From Euperipatoides rowelli (taxonomy: Eukaryota > Onychophora > Udeonychophora > Euonychophora > Peripatopsidae), in NCBI GenBank assembly GCA_003024985.2, contig PXIH01S0051574.1: a DNA stretch of 10,132 nt, one strand, 5' to 3'. Positions within the stretch are counted from its first letter, which is position 1. Each line of letters starts with the position of its first letter. Below the pieces are notes generated by a model. It had not been told where the DNA came from. It made no database searches and saw only the letters and a list, made by a program, of their open reading frames with translations. This document shows positions 1 to 7,386 of the stretch, one piece after another. A program made the translations under genes and the position numbers.

Positions 1-245
1 TTATTCATAATTCATATTTATTCCTTTTTATCTATGTATATGTATGTATTTTATTATAGATTTATGTTCACCCTGTAAAATACAATTTCATGTATGAAAG
101 ATTTTGGTGTATAAAAAGTGTGGATTTTACCTGTGATCCTGTGTTGGCTTGCTCCATTTGTTATACAAGACATTTTTTTCTCTGTGCATATTTATAATAT
201 ATGCCTTTTATTTGATTTCATTACCGTTGCTGTCAGTGTTTGGTT
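1..245. other. AT-rich sequence, no gene seen
   Basis: This stretch contains T-runs, a short TATG-type repeat around 34-50 and no open frame that I would defend. If the piggyBac copy to its right were full length, its transposase body would lie here on the minus strand. I see no transposase-like frame and no opposite terminus (TTAA followed by CCC). Confidence 0.5.
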
Positions 246-260
246 TTAACTGTTCACAAC

Positions 261-294
<34 letters not shown>

Positions 295-536
295 TAATAA
301 TAATAATAATTTAATAATAATAATAGTAGTAGTAGTAATAATAATTGATTTTCTCCTTTGTCATGATTTACGAATAAAATTCTATTCCTATTATATCGAC
401 TTATGAGAAAATCAACTTTTATTATATGCAACTCATTGGAAGAAGCTACAATAATAATAAACACATTTAGAACTACATTTTCTAATATATCTGCCACTTC
501 CACATCCATAAAATATTTTTGGCTTTGATGTGCCAT
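246..536 (-). pseudogene. Probable N-terminal remnant of a piggyBac-like transposase
   Basis: The 96-codon frame starts at an ATG placed as expected behind the piggyBac-like terminus. The first 20 or so residues (MAHQSQKYFMDVEVADILEN) have the short polar-acidic character of piggyBac transposase N-termini, where an E-A/V-x-D/x-I/L-L stretch is common. After that the frame turns hydrophobic and then becomes runs of Leu, Tyr and Ile encoded by the ATT/TTA/TAT microsatellite, so it is not functional coding sequence. The DDE catalytic core lies far downstream in this family and is absent here. An intact transposase would be about 500-600 residues. Chance openness in AT-rich DNA is the alternative for the distal part. 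Confidence 0.45.
259..345. repeat. (AAT)n microsatellite with an AGT interruption
   Basis: About 87 bases consist of AAT/TAA units, broken once by an extra A run near 291, a TT near 311, and a block of AGT units around 325-337. On the minus strand it reads as ATT/TTA and lies in frame with the piggyBac-type ORF, turning it into homopolymeric Leu/Tyr/Ile. The AGT block may record point mutation followed by slippage. Confidence 0.95.
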
Positions 537-766
537 TGTTGTTTATAAAAAGTAGTATAAAAATTTATAACAGACCTGTTGGTAGTGTCATATCTAGTGC
601 TATTTTTCTAAAACATGTATATTCTAATTGTAATATAATTTAAAGCTGGCAACAAGTCCTACAGAGCAGTAAACAAGGTATAAAAACGAGTCGGAATATT
701 TCTAACATTGAACTAGAAAGGCAAAAAAAATTGTTGGAAAATTTCCGATCTTAGGACTGCAAAGGG

Positions 767-770
767 TTAA
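767..770. other. TTAA target site flanking the piggyBac-type end
   Basis: TTAA directly abuts the CAAAGGG terminus (plus-strand reading). piggyBac transposases integrate at TTAA and duplicate it. The partner copy on the far side is not visible in the window. Confidence 0.7.
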
Positions 771-1020
771 TTTTAAATAGGAGGTAAATGTTATAAAAAA
801 AAAATTTTGCTACTTATATTAGAATTTTTAAGTTTGTCAAAAAATATTTAAGCATTATTACTTATGCCAATATACTGTATATATTAAAACAAATGCATTT
901 TTATTTGAACAAAAATAATATAATGTGAGTAGGTATAAAAGGCCGATTCAGTTCACCATCAGAAAGCACCATGTCACAATGAAGTCACTTCCATTAGGGA
1001 GTGGGTTAAATTTGTATATT
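771..1020. other. AT-rich spacer with a TATAAAAGG motif
   Basis: The region is AT-rich. TATAAAAGG occurs at 934-942 and is followed by a modestly less AT-rich stretch, but no coding frame follows. The same 9-mer recurs at 1273-1281 in the neighbouring repeat block. That makes a repeat-associated motif at least as likely as a core promoter. Confidence 0.35.
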
Positions 1021-1285
1021 TTTGTTATTTTGCATATAATTTGCATATTCAAATGAGTTGGTGACATCATTTTAGGCAATCTTTGGCCATTTCTGTGGGG
1101 GACATGTCTCATTTGCATAAATTTGCATATTCAAATGAATTTGTGATATCATGAAAATTGCCAAACTTTTGCGAAGATTCCCAAGTGTGCCATCTCATTT
1201 GCATATCCAAAGTTTTCCTAGGGAGGGGGGGGGGAGGGGGCTCATTTGCATATTTGGATTTTTGATATCATTTATAAAAGGTTGT
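1021..1285. repeat. Degenerate tandem repeat with octamer (ATTTGCAT) motifs
   Basis: A unit of roughly 80-120 bases recurs. Each copy carries TTTGCATAT followed by TCAAATGA or a variant, then GTGAYATCAT, as seen near 1040-1071, 1122-1153 and, partially, 1245-1272. Exact ATTTGCAT octamers occur at 1039-1046, 1111-1118, 1121-1128, 1197-1204 and 1244-1251. Around 1109-1138 a TCATTTG/CAAATGA pair forms a short inverted repeat. The 81-codon frame at 1151-1396 runs through the repeat and the G-tract and I do not consider it a gene. It could be a fragment of a dispersed repeat family or a small local satellite. Confidence 0.7.
1221..1240 (+). other. G-rich tract, potential G-quadruplex
   Basis: Three Gs, A, ten Gs, A and five Gs form a 20-base purine tract in an otherwise very AT-rich setting. 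It has enough G-runs to fold into an intramolecular quadruplex in principle. It lies between the last two octamer motifs of the tandem repeat block. Confidence 0.6.
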
Positions 1286-1396
1286 TCGAAGGCAAACTTC
1301 GGAATTATTTGTGAATATTACCCAGAATGCTTTGAGGATCTTTTTGGGGTCATCAGATGTTTTGTGACTATGGTCAATAAATGCACAATTAAATAA

Positions 1397-1667
1397 ATTT
1401 TGATGTCAGCAAGTGTTAAAGAGCATGAAGCTAGAAAAATGTAAGATTATTGTATTTAAAAATGATCATTTTTTAGAAGCTGTTACACAAGAAAAGTAAT
1501 TTTGCAATTAAATTGTCTTCTTAATAAAAGAACATTTAAACAAATATTTTTTCATTTTAAATGACATGAAATGTTAACAAAAATATATCATTTTTCAAGA
1601 ATGATTAAGCTGTCTTACTAAATTAAAGCTAAATAAATAAAATTTTAAAAAATGTCAAACTCTACTT
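1397..1667. other. AT-rich sequence, nothing recognised
   Basis: The sequence has A and T runs and no supported frame, RNA gene or repeat boundary. Confidence 0.5.
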
Positions 1668-1746
1668 AATTGATAAGCTAATAGCATGATGCATGCTACA
1701 GTATTAGCTTATCAATTTATAATAAGCTAATAGCATGATGTATGCT
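1668..1746. repeat. 16-bp perfect inverted repeat plus a third direct copy
   Basis: AATTGATAAGCTAATA (1668-1683) is the exact reverse complement of 1702-1717, with an 18-base spacer that itself contains GCATGATGCATGC. The segment 1673-1697 is repeated directly at 1722-1746 with one mismatch (C to T). So the unit occurs as forward, inverted, then forward again. This could be transposon terminus debris, a cruciform-prone site, or local duplication. It does not look like a terminator. Confidence 0.85.
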
Positions 1747-1989
1747 TTTATGTTTGATATACAGTATAATGGCATTGTGATTTTTTTTAAACAAAATCCT
1801 TTTTTTTTTATTAAAACATGAAGTTAAGCCAAACATTAAGTCAAACATTGCCCAGGAATTAGATAGTGTTTGGAACTTTTTTGTGATATATAGCCATAGT
1901 TAAACAAAACATGGCACTTTCTAAGTTTCATGGAATTATTATGAAAATTACAAAAAAAAAAATTGATACAGTTGTCAAGATAACTCAGT
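1747..1989. other. AT-rich sequence, nothing recognised
   Basis: Several A or T homopolymers are present. No open frame or structured repeat was found. Confidence 0.45.
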
Positions 1990-2298
1990 TTAGAAGAGTC
2001 TAGAAACTGGGCCCAATAAGTGACATTTACCGTGTTTTTTACATCTGCGCATGTATTTCTGTCATTATAGTAAAGCTTAATGAAGTGGTGTCAAAATTAT
2101 CAAAATCAATCAAAGAAGGTTTATTTCATCTCTTCATTATCATAGGGTTGGGGCATAGTGGGTTAATACATAGTAGGAGTTAAGGTTCAGAGTTACGGTA
2201 AGGATAGGACTGTAAATAAAAAAAAATAGGCTGCTATCCTATTTGATCATGTGACAAAAATGGCACATATAGGCTCTGTTTCTAGGCTCTTGTCTTAG
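1990..2298 (+). mobile_element. MITE-like element, copy 1
   Basis: The ends carry terminal inverted repeats: CTAGAAACTGGGCC (2000-2013) against the reverse complement of 2272-2285, matching at 12 of 14 bases. Similarity extends a few bases outward (AAGAGTCTAG against AAGAGCCTAG). The interior has no ORF. A clearly homologous copy lies inverted at about 8398-8705, sharing for example GGTGTCAAAATTATC, ATTATCATAGGGTTG, a GGGTT(T)AATA..ATAGTAGGA stretch, GGCTGCTATCC and TTGATCATGTGAC. Two copies with terminal repeats and no coding capacity fit a miniature inverted-repeat transposable element. I could not find a convincing target-site duplication, so the superfamily and exact outer edges are open. 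Confidence 0.7.
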
Positions 2299-2412
2299 TT
2301 TGCTTTCTGCAAAATAAAATACCACAACTTGGCAATGTAAATTTGTTGCATAAAATTAATAGGCTAGTCAGCAGGAATTAAAAAAGAAAATGAGCTGTTA
2401 AAATGAAATAGA

Positions 2413-2514
2413 ATGTCTGAATTGCAGAAAGTTTTAGAACAGACTATAAGTGGAGACCCATGGGCAAATGCCCAATTACTCTGTGGCATTAGTAAAACAT
2501 CTGATTGTCTGTAA
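2413..2514 (+). CDS. Weak small ORF or exon candidate
   Basis: ATG at 2413 opens 33 codons (MSELQKVLEQTISGDPWANA and 13 more, ending in TAA). The composition is coding-like (Glu, Gln, Trp, Cys) and the local sequence is less AT-rich than its surroundings. However, a frame of about 60 codons is open on the opposite strand here, and frames of this size arise by chance. A possible donor GTAAAA lies inside at 2492. The only in-frame GT at a codon boundary (AAA|GTTTTA) is a poor donor, so I cannot join it in phase with the four-exon model downstream. I recognise no family. Confidence 0.2.
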   Translation: MSELQKVLEQTISGDPWANAQLLCGISKTSDCL

Positions 2515-3066
2515 TCAGTGTATTCCACAATTTATTAGTATTGAACAACTGGCTGTGAAAGGCAAAACTAAATTAACAATTTATTCTTTTGTAACTTGTA
2601 ATTATGCATGAAAGAGGTTTAAGATTTATATGAAATGCTTTGAAAATCTTTTATTATGATACAAATATCTAAAGCTGAAAGACATCTTAATACAAGTAAC
2701 AAATTTGTGTTCTAAGCAAACGTGCCTTACAGCTGTTGACATATTTAACAATAAATGATTGGTGTTTACAGCTTGAAAAGAAATCATGAATGTTTTTTTG
2801 TTTTTTTTTTTGTTCTCTTGTCAGACAAATAAAATATTGTCTATCCTACATTCAGACTAGTATTTAAATGACATTTCTTTGTATATTCATGTCTTCAGTT
2901 ATGTCAGGTTAAACTGTTAACAATTTTTTTTTATAGAACATTTTTTAATGGCATTTTTTTTTTCTTCATATTATATGATTTTGACTTTTAAAAAAATGTC
3001 CTTTTTTTTTATCAATATAAATTAACTTTAAATTATTTGCATTGCAATATTATTTTAGCATGACTG

Positions 3067-3095
3067 ATTAAAATAAGAATAACTATTATTTTAAT
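3067..3095. repeat. 10-bp perfect inverted repeat
   Basis: ATTAAAATAA (3067-3076) and TTATTTTAAT (3086-3095) are exact reverse complements with a 9-base spacer. Both arms are nearly pure A/T, so chance occurrence in this composition is quite possible. Confidence 0.5.
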
Positions 3096-4199
3096 ATATC
3101 AAATCTCTGAATCATTTCATTTTAAAATAATAATAACAGACTATAAGATAATGATTAAATCTTTAAAGCCTATGCTCTGTATTTATTGATTGGCAATACT
3201 ATTTATTTAAGAACAGAGTAATTGGAAATTTACTCTGATATAGGAGTATTGATTTATGGCTCAATGGAAATCCATTTATATACTTTTAGTCATTTTTTTT
3301 TTTTTAAGTAAGACTACATTAGGTGGATTAATTGCTATGGGATACTAAAGAATTTTGTAAATAGAAAAATCTAAAAAAAAATAAAAAATTGAATCATTGT
3401 GATATACAGTTTACATCAAGGAATTCAAAATAATTAAAAAAATATATCTCTAAATATGAAATACTCAGTTATCATGTTTCATGAGAAATATTGCAAAGTT
3501 GTTACATTGTGTCAACAAAATACCCAAATTTTGTCAGTTTTTCTATGCATTTTTGCAGTTGTATTTTAATTCATGAAAATCAACAGCTTTTATGCTATAA
3601 TAATAAAATTATAGGCTACAATTGATTCATAATATCATCATTTGGTGTGTTCTCTGAAGCTATACTTTCTATAAACAATTGAAAGAAATTAGTAGTTTGT
3701 AATTGATTGAAAAACTTTCTACTTTAAATAATTAGGTTAACTTGCATTTTTTTTTTTATTATTGTAAGAGGAAGGGCATGAACAAAAAAGAGAATTGAAA
3801 ACTGAATTGTTAATTAGTACTCATTTAATGCTTTTAAGCCTGTTAATATAAAACAAATTATTTAAGGAATTTGACAGTTTACTAGAAAGTCTGTAGTATA
3901 ATGTAGGCTATAGTAAGATGTAGGAGTAGGGAAGGTAGAGAGTTGGAGAATAGGTCAAGATAAATAAAATAAAGGAGAACCAAAGTTGCTATATGCAAGA
4001 CGAAAATAAATAAATAACTTTTATAAGGAAGTTTAGTCTGGAAGGAATGGACAGACGGACATAAACTACAAATAAAAGCATTTCCACTCAAATGAAAATA
4101 ATTATGCTGTTATAAGAAGTAAATATAGTCAGCATCACCATTTCTATTGTTCTAGCATGCATATAATATATTGAAAAAAGAATGAAAAAATATATAGAT

Positions 4200-4440
4200 T
4201 GGATTTCCTTCCATTTGCTGCTTTGATGAACCCGGCAGCGTAAAAATATGCGGTTGCAGAAGATAATGCCGCATCAAGACTGTCCCGCACTCACAGAGTA
4301 CAAGCCACAAGAAGTAAATGTTCACCTGACCGTTATACACCTTTTCTGAAGTAACACTCACACGGTTTTAGTAGACGAGCCAGTAGATGTCGAACATGTG
4401 AAGATTGTAGAGCCCGACTGTGGACATTCATCTATTTTGT
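4200..4440. promoter_or_regulatory. CpG-enriched block, possible promoter and first-exon region
   Basis: In a background almost without CpG, this block has many: CCGG, GCGTA, GCGGT, GCCGC, CCCGC, ACCGT, CACGG, GACGA, TCGAA and CCCGA. It is also clearly less AT-rich than its flanks, and an extremely AT-rich stretch follows at once (4441-4640). Candidate exon 1 of the plus-strand gene lies in it. Frames are also partly open on the minus strand (32 codons from an ATG at 4429-4431, and the region 4152-4361), so direction of transcription is not settled from this block alone. A promoter/5' exon or a relatively young inserted repeat would both explain it. Confidence 0.4.
4248..4313 (+). CDS. Candidate exon 1 of an unrecognised four-exon gene
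   Basis: ATG at 4248 has A at -3 and in-frame TGA TGA stops just upstream (4224-4229), so it can serve as a true start. The 22 codons read MRLQKIMPHQDCPALTEYKP then Gln-Glu, and the exon ends at a good donor, GAA|GTAAAT (4314), in phase 0. That matches the phase-0 acceptor of the next exon. Alternatively it is an internal exon: there are AG acceptors at 4237-4238 (behind a pyrimidine-rich stretch) and at 4258-4259, both on the same codon boundary, in which case further 5' exons lie upstream. It sits in the CpG-enriched block. No domain is recognised. This is the least certain member of the model because other frames are open here too. Confidence 0.4.
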
Positions 4441-4908
4441 AGCAGATGCTACTATTCTCCTTATATCATTTATAAAATATTTATTAAAATTATTTTAATT
4501 CCCTCAATAATTAAATAACAAAATAATAGTAATATTTTTATAACTAAATTCTAAATAGCTTTATAGTTAACTTATTTATAAAAGAGCCTTTAAATAAAAT
4601 TATAGAACTGAATTAGCAAATTATTTAAAATATTTAAATTAAACAATAACTCTCAACTTCAATGTGAAGGAAAATAGAATAAACCACATAAACAGGTTTT
4701 TGCTACAAGGAAAGATAGAATTAAATACTTTTGTGGTTGTATGTTGAATATATATTTTTCGAATGATCATGGAATGGAATTTGGACAACCGTATTCAAGC
4801 AAGGAGGTTTAAATTTATATTGCACTGATGATTGGAACCGGCCAGACCTTTTTTAACTAACCCCATTCTAATAATAATATACAGTATCTCTCTGACTTAT
4901 AATTATAG
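4314..4908 (+). other. Candidate intron 1
   Basis: In the gene model this is a 595-base GT..AG intron: donor GTAAAT, acceptor CTGACTTATAATTATAG with a short pyrimidine tract upstream (about 4886-4897). The 5' part is still CpG-enriched to about 4440. The rest is very AT-rich with no other feature seen. Confidence 0.4.
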
Positions 4909-5046
4909 ACTGTATATACCATAATTGGGAAGAAACAAGCTCAGCGCCTGGCACGAAGAAGACCACAGGACCTTTATAAGCACATCCTAGGATTATTAAC
5001 AGTGACTCATCCACCTGCCATTGTCACATTGCCCAGGACCACCGTG
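4909..5046 (+). CDS. Candidate exon 2 of an unrecognised four-exon gene
   Basis: The exon is 138 bases, exactly 46 codons, phase 0 at both ends. It starts right after TATAG, where an in-frame stop TAG forms the acceptor itself, and ends at GTG|GTAAGA, a strong donor. It encodes TVYTIIGKKQAQRLARRRPQ followed by DLYKHILGLLTVTHPP and AIVTLPRTTV: a very basic KKQAQRLARRR patch, then an amphipathic, Pro/Thr-rich part. Codon composition and GC content differ clearly from the surrounding DNA. The basic patch could bind nucleic acid or act as a nuclear localisation signal; this is inference. I recognise no named family. Confidence 0.55.
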
Positions 5047-5139
5047 GTAAGAACAGTTAACAGTAATTAGAGCATTACAAGATGCCAGAAATAAATAATG
5101 TTTAATCTTAGTTTAGTTTCTTCTATTTACATGCTCCTC

Positions 5140-5235
5140 ATTAATCTTTACTGTCCCTCCTTTTCATTCTCCCCCTCTTATGCCATCTAGTCTTCCCTCA
5201 TCACCTAAGATCCCTCTCTTCCCCATCTCGGCACG
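5140..5235. other. Pyrimidine-rich tract (C/T on the plus strand)
   Basis: The plus strand is strongly biased to C and T (CTCC, CCCCCTC, CTTCCC blocks), unlike the A/T background. A second, looser patch of the same kind lies at 5510-5635. It might be an old repeat or a purine-pyrimidine structural tract within the candidate intron. Confidence 0.4.
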
Positions 5236-5875
5236 CTGCTTAAATAAAATAAGCGATAACGGAAGACTAAAGTCGGCAACTTCATCCAGGCATCAATGCC
5301 CTGCAATACCCATCGAGATAGAAATAAGTCTGTTCCATTTACCTTTTAGAGACTAAGTTAAGGATCTAATATTCTAGTTCTTAATTTACAATACAATAAC
5401 ATTATTATCCTAATGAAAGTGCTTGTGAATCATTGTCATTCTAGTTATAAATAAACCCAATGATATATTTGTTTTATACCTATATCTCTGTATGTACTCT
5501 TTAGGCTCTCTTACTTGTGTACTCAATTGTCCTATCCCCCACTCTCTCCTCACCCTATGACATCACATCCTATCTAAAATGCTCCCTGAGCTCATCATAT
5601 TGAGTCCACCCTCTATCACCCCGGTTCCATTTACCAATCATTTATTAAAGGGAAAAAAAATAGAAAAGTCAATAATTTTTTTAAAAAAAAAAAATTAAGA
5701 TTTTAATCTTTAATCTGTAAATTTTTTCATTTTGCAACAAAAACCTCATATTTATATATTTCAGGTATTAACGGGAATATAAGTTTAAAGAGTATAATGT
5801 ACATCAAACGGCTCAGCACTGAATACTCTCAGCCGATGATTAGCAATAGTTATAATCTTTTTATTTATTTTATTA

Positions 5876-5883
5876 CTTTAGAG
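5876..5883. repeat. 8-bp target-site duplication, left copy
   Basis: CTTTAGAG abuts the CAGCGTTTCCC terminus. An identical octamer abuts the other end at 6980-6987. An 8-bp duplication is diagnostic of hAT transposons, and the nnnTAnnn form fits hAT target preference. Confidence 0.92.
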
Positions 5884-6247
5884 CAGCGTTTCCCAGTTAA
5901 ATTTGGCCATGGAACCCTTTTATAATTTATAAAATATAACAGAACCCCTCTATATTGTAGTGTAGCTTGCACATTAAAAAAAAAAAATGTGCCGCAGGCA
6001 AAAAAAAATTTTCTTCAAAATCAAATACAGTACCTTTAAATTTGTCCTCATTCATGTCCTATAAATAAATGTAGCCACTCTGTTTTTTTATAATGTATTT
6101 GCCCTGTTTTTTTTATAATGTCTTTACTGTGATTGTCATGGGGAAAATGATAAGGTTTCCTCAAACTATTTATTTATTTATTTTAAATCTAAAAGATTTA
6201 AGCCTAGGCTTATACAGTATTAAATAATATATTTTCAATGCTAATAT

Positions 6248-6304
6248 GAACAGCCTGATATAATTATGAAAAGTCTGATATAATTATTCTTAATTATAAT
6301 TCAG
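6248..6304. repeat. Short direct and inverted repeat inside the hAT element
   Basis: CTGATATAATTAT occurs twice in direct orientation, about 20 bases apart. It is followed by AATTATAATTCAGAC, an imperfect reverse complement, giving a potential hairpin within the element's interior. Confidence 0.6.
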
Positions 6305-6938
6305 ACTCTTTGTTTATTATTATTAGTATAAAAAAATACTAAAATAAAATTAAAATTGAAAGTTTAAAAAATATGAAAGTTTGTTTCACTTTTTCACGTG
6401 TGTATTACTGATACAAATTACAAACTCAGAACTTAACCAATCACCGAGCGTAACCACTCGCAGCTGTTTACATGATATTTTTAAGTCGTTTCCTATTATT
6501 TACCGTAGGTAGGTAGGTACAGTAGTTGTATACAGCCGTTGTAATTTGCAGGTTCTGGATTATATACAAAGACAGTTTATTATTATTATTGGGTTTATTA
6601 ATAAAACAATTTAAATTACATGTTATGAAATATGATGTGAATAAAAAGATCTTGGCACAGCTCATTTAATACCCTACACAAACTGTGCAGTAAAATGCTC
6701 GGACCCAAATATTGTCTCTTCCGCCAGAATGTTTCTACTAGGTGATGAAACTACAATATTTTTTAATCAAAATTTAAACAATATTAGTATTATTTATGGA
6801 ATTTTGATAATTTAGACATTTATTCTAGAAAAGAAAATGTAATTATTTAGCTTTATTGTGTTACAATATTTTTAACTTTTAATGTATAATTTTTTTTAAA
6901 ATTTCTCATTTTTCACGGAACCCTTGATTTTGTCTCGT

Positions 6939-6954
6939 GGAACCCCGGGGTTCC
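6939..6954. repeat. 16-bp perfect palindrome in the hAT subterminal region
   Basis: GGAACCCCGGGGTTCC is self-complementary over its whole length and uses the element's recurrent GGAACCC subterminal motif in both orientations. Subterminal motifs of hAT elements are known transposase-binding sites, so a paired binding site is plausible; this is inference. Confidence 0.8.
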
Positions 6955-6979
6955 GGGGAACACCAATTGGGAATCACTG

Positions 6980-6987
6980 CTTTAGAG
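6980..6987. repeat. 8-bp target-site duplication, right copy
   Basis: CTTTAGAG is identical to 5876-5883 and marks the right edge of the hAT insertion. Confidence 0.92.
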
Positions 6988-7386
6988 TCTGCTGATTAAT
7001 GAAGTTAACAAAGTTGTTTGTTTTTTTAATCACAGAAACAGCCAATCATCTAGAAGTGGCATCTTTTAACCTTTTTTTTTTGTCTATCCTAACAATCACT
7101 CTGCTAATTCCATATCAGCTTTGCATTTAATAAATGAACAGTAACTTGGAGTAAGTAAACTATCTCAGAGCTCTTATAAGTGTCAAAATATTATGTAAAA
7201 AGTTTACATTTCTGTTTTCATTAAAGTCAGCACATGCTAGAGATAAAATCTCGGAAAATTAGTGAATTTTAATAGTGATAATTTCTATGTGTGTCACAAA
7301 CTCTCTAGAGAAAACAAGTGAATGATTTACTCCCAAAAATTGCAGAATAGAGGTTTACTTTTTTAGAATTTACATTATCTCTCAAG

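Larger units (their letters stand above)
246..766 (-). mobile_element. piggyBac-type transposon, 5' end fragment
   Basis: Read on the minus strand, the element begins next to a TTAA (767-770) with CCCTTTGCAGTCCTAAG. This matches the CCCTTT/CCCYTT start and TTAA target site known for the piggyBac superfamily. About 230 bases inside, an ATG (534-536) opens a frame, the usual distance for a piggyBac leader. No second terminus is visible leftward, so this is a 5' fragment, or its remainder lies outside the window. The inner boundary is uncertain because the frame runs into the AAT microsatellite. The superfamily call rests on the terminus and target site, which I can see; the protein evidence is weak. 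Confidence 0.72.
2299..4199. other. Long AT-rich stretch without a supported gene
   Basis: About 1.9 kb are dominated by A/T runs. The only items noted are a small weak ORF at 2413-2514, an inverted repeat ATTAAAATAA/TTATTTTAAT at 3067-3095, and a purine-biased patch around 3900-3960. Frames on both strands are mostly short, and the 69-codon minus frame at 3882-4091 looks like chance openness. Repeat-library comparison may find old transposon fragments that I cannot recognise. Confidence 0.5.
5884..6979. mobile_element. Non-autonomous hAT-type DNA transposon, complete
   Basis: The 1,096-bp element is bounded by CAGCGTTTCCCAGTT at the left and, at the right, by the reverse complement of CAGTGATTCCCAATT (12 of 15 positions match). 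It is flanked by a perfect 8-bp duplication, CTTTAGAG. CAG-initial termini with TTCCCA and subterminal GGAACCC motifs are typical of many animal hAT families. GGAACCC occurs at both ends: near 5911 on the left, and near 6917 and 6939 on the right. The interior is AT-rich with no frame resembling a hAT transposase (the 65-codon minus frame at 6468-6665 is not one). It therefore depends on a transposase from elsewhere. The intact duplication fits a transposition event that has not decayed much at its edges. It lies within candidate intron 2. Confidence 0.92.
5047..7386 (+). other. Candidate intron 2, containing a hAT element
   Basis: The proposed intron is 2,340 bases: donor GTAAGA, acceptor ACATTATCTCTCAAG with a good pyrimidine stretch. 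It contains the 1,096-bp hAT-type insertion. It also holds pyrimidine-rich, C-richer patches at about 5140-5235 and 5510-5635 that resemble one another loosely and may be repeat remains. Nothing coding is supported inside. Confidence 0.45.

Noticed and set aside
934-942. TATAAAAGG as a core promoter
   Set aside because: No coding frame or credible first exon follows at the right distance, and the same 9-mer recurs at 1273-1281 in the repeat block.
1151-1396. 81-codon plus-strand frame beginning ATG at 1151
   Set aside because: It runs through the octamer tandem repeat and the G-tract (encoding a Gly/Arg run). Composition follows the repeat, and no splice or family signal supports it.
2210-2240. 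Degenerate telomere-like TTAGGG/GGTTAAGG motifs in the MITE
   Set aside because: Only scattered G-rich hexamer-like pieces shared by both MITE copies; no tandem TTAGGG array, so not an interstitial telomere.
3882-4091. 69-codon minus-strand frame
   Set aside because: Leu/Ile/Tyr/Phe-rich product typical of chance openness opposite an A/G-rich strand; no motif and no splice context.
4152-4361. 69-codon minus-strand frame and a 32-codon minus ORF at 4333-4431
   Set aside because: The first needs a GTG start with TAA directly upstream, so it is not a plausible animal start. The second is short with no partner exon found. The possibility of a minus-strand exon in this CpG-rich block is kept only as an alternative.
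6468-6665. 65-codon minus-strand frame inside the hAT element
   Set aside because: No similarity to the hAT transposase dimerisation or catalytic regions that I can see; composition is that of the AT-rich interior.
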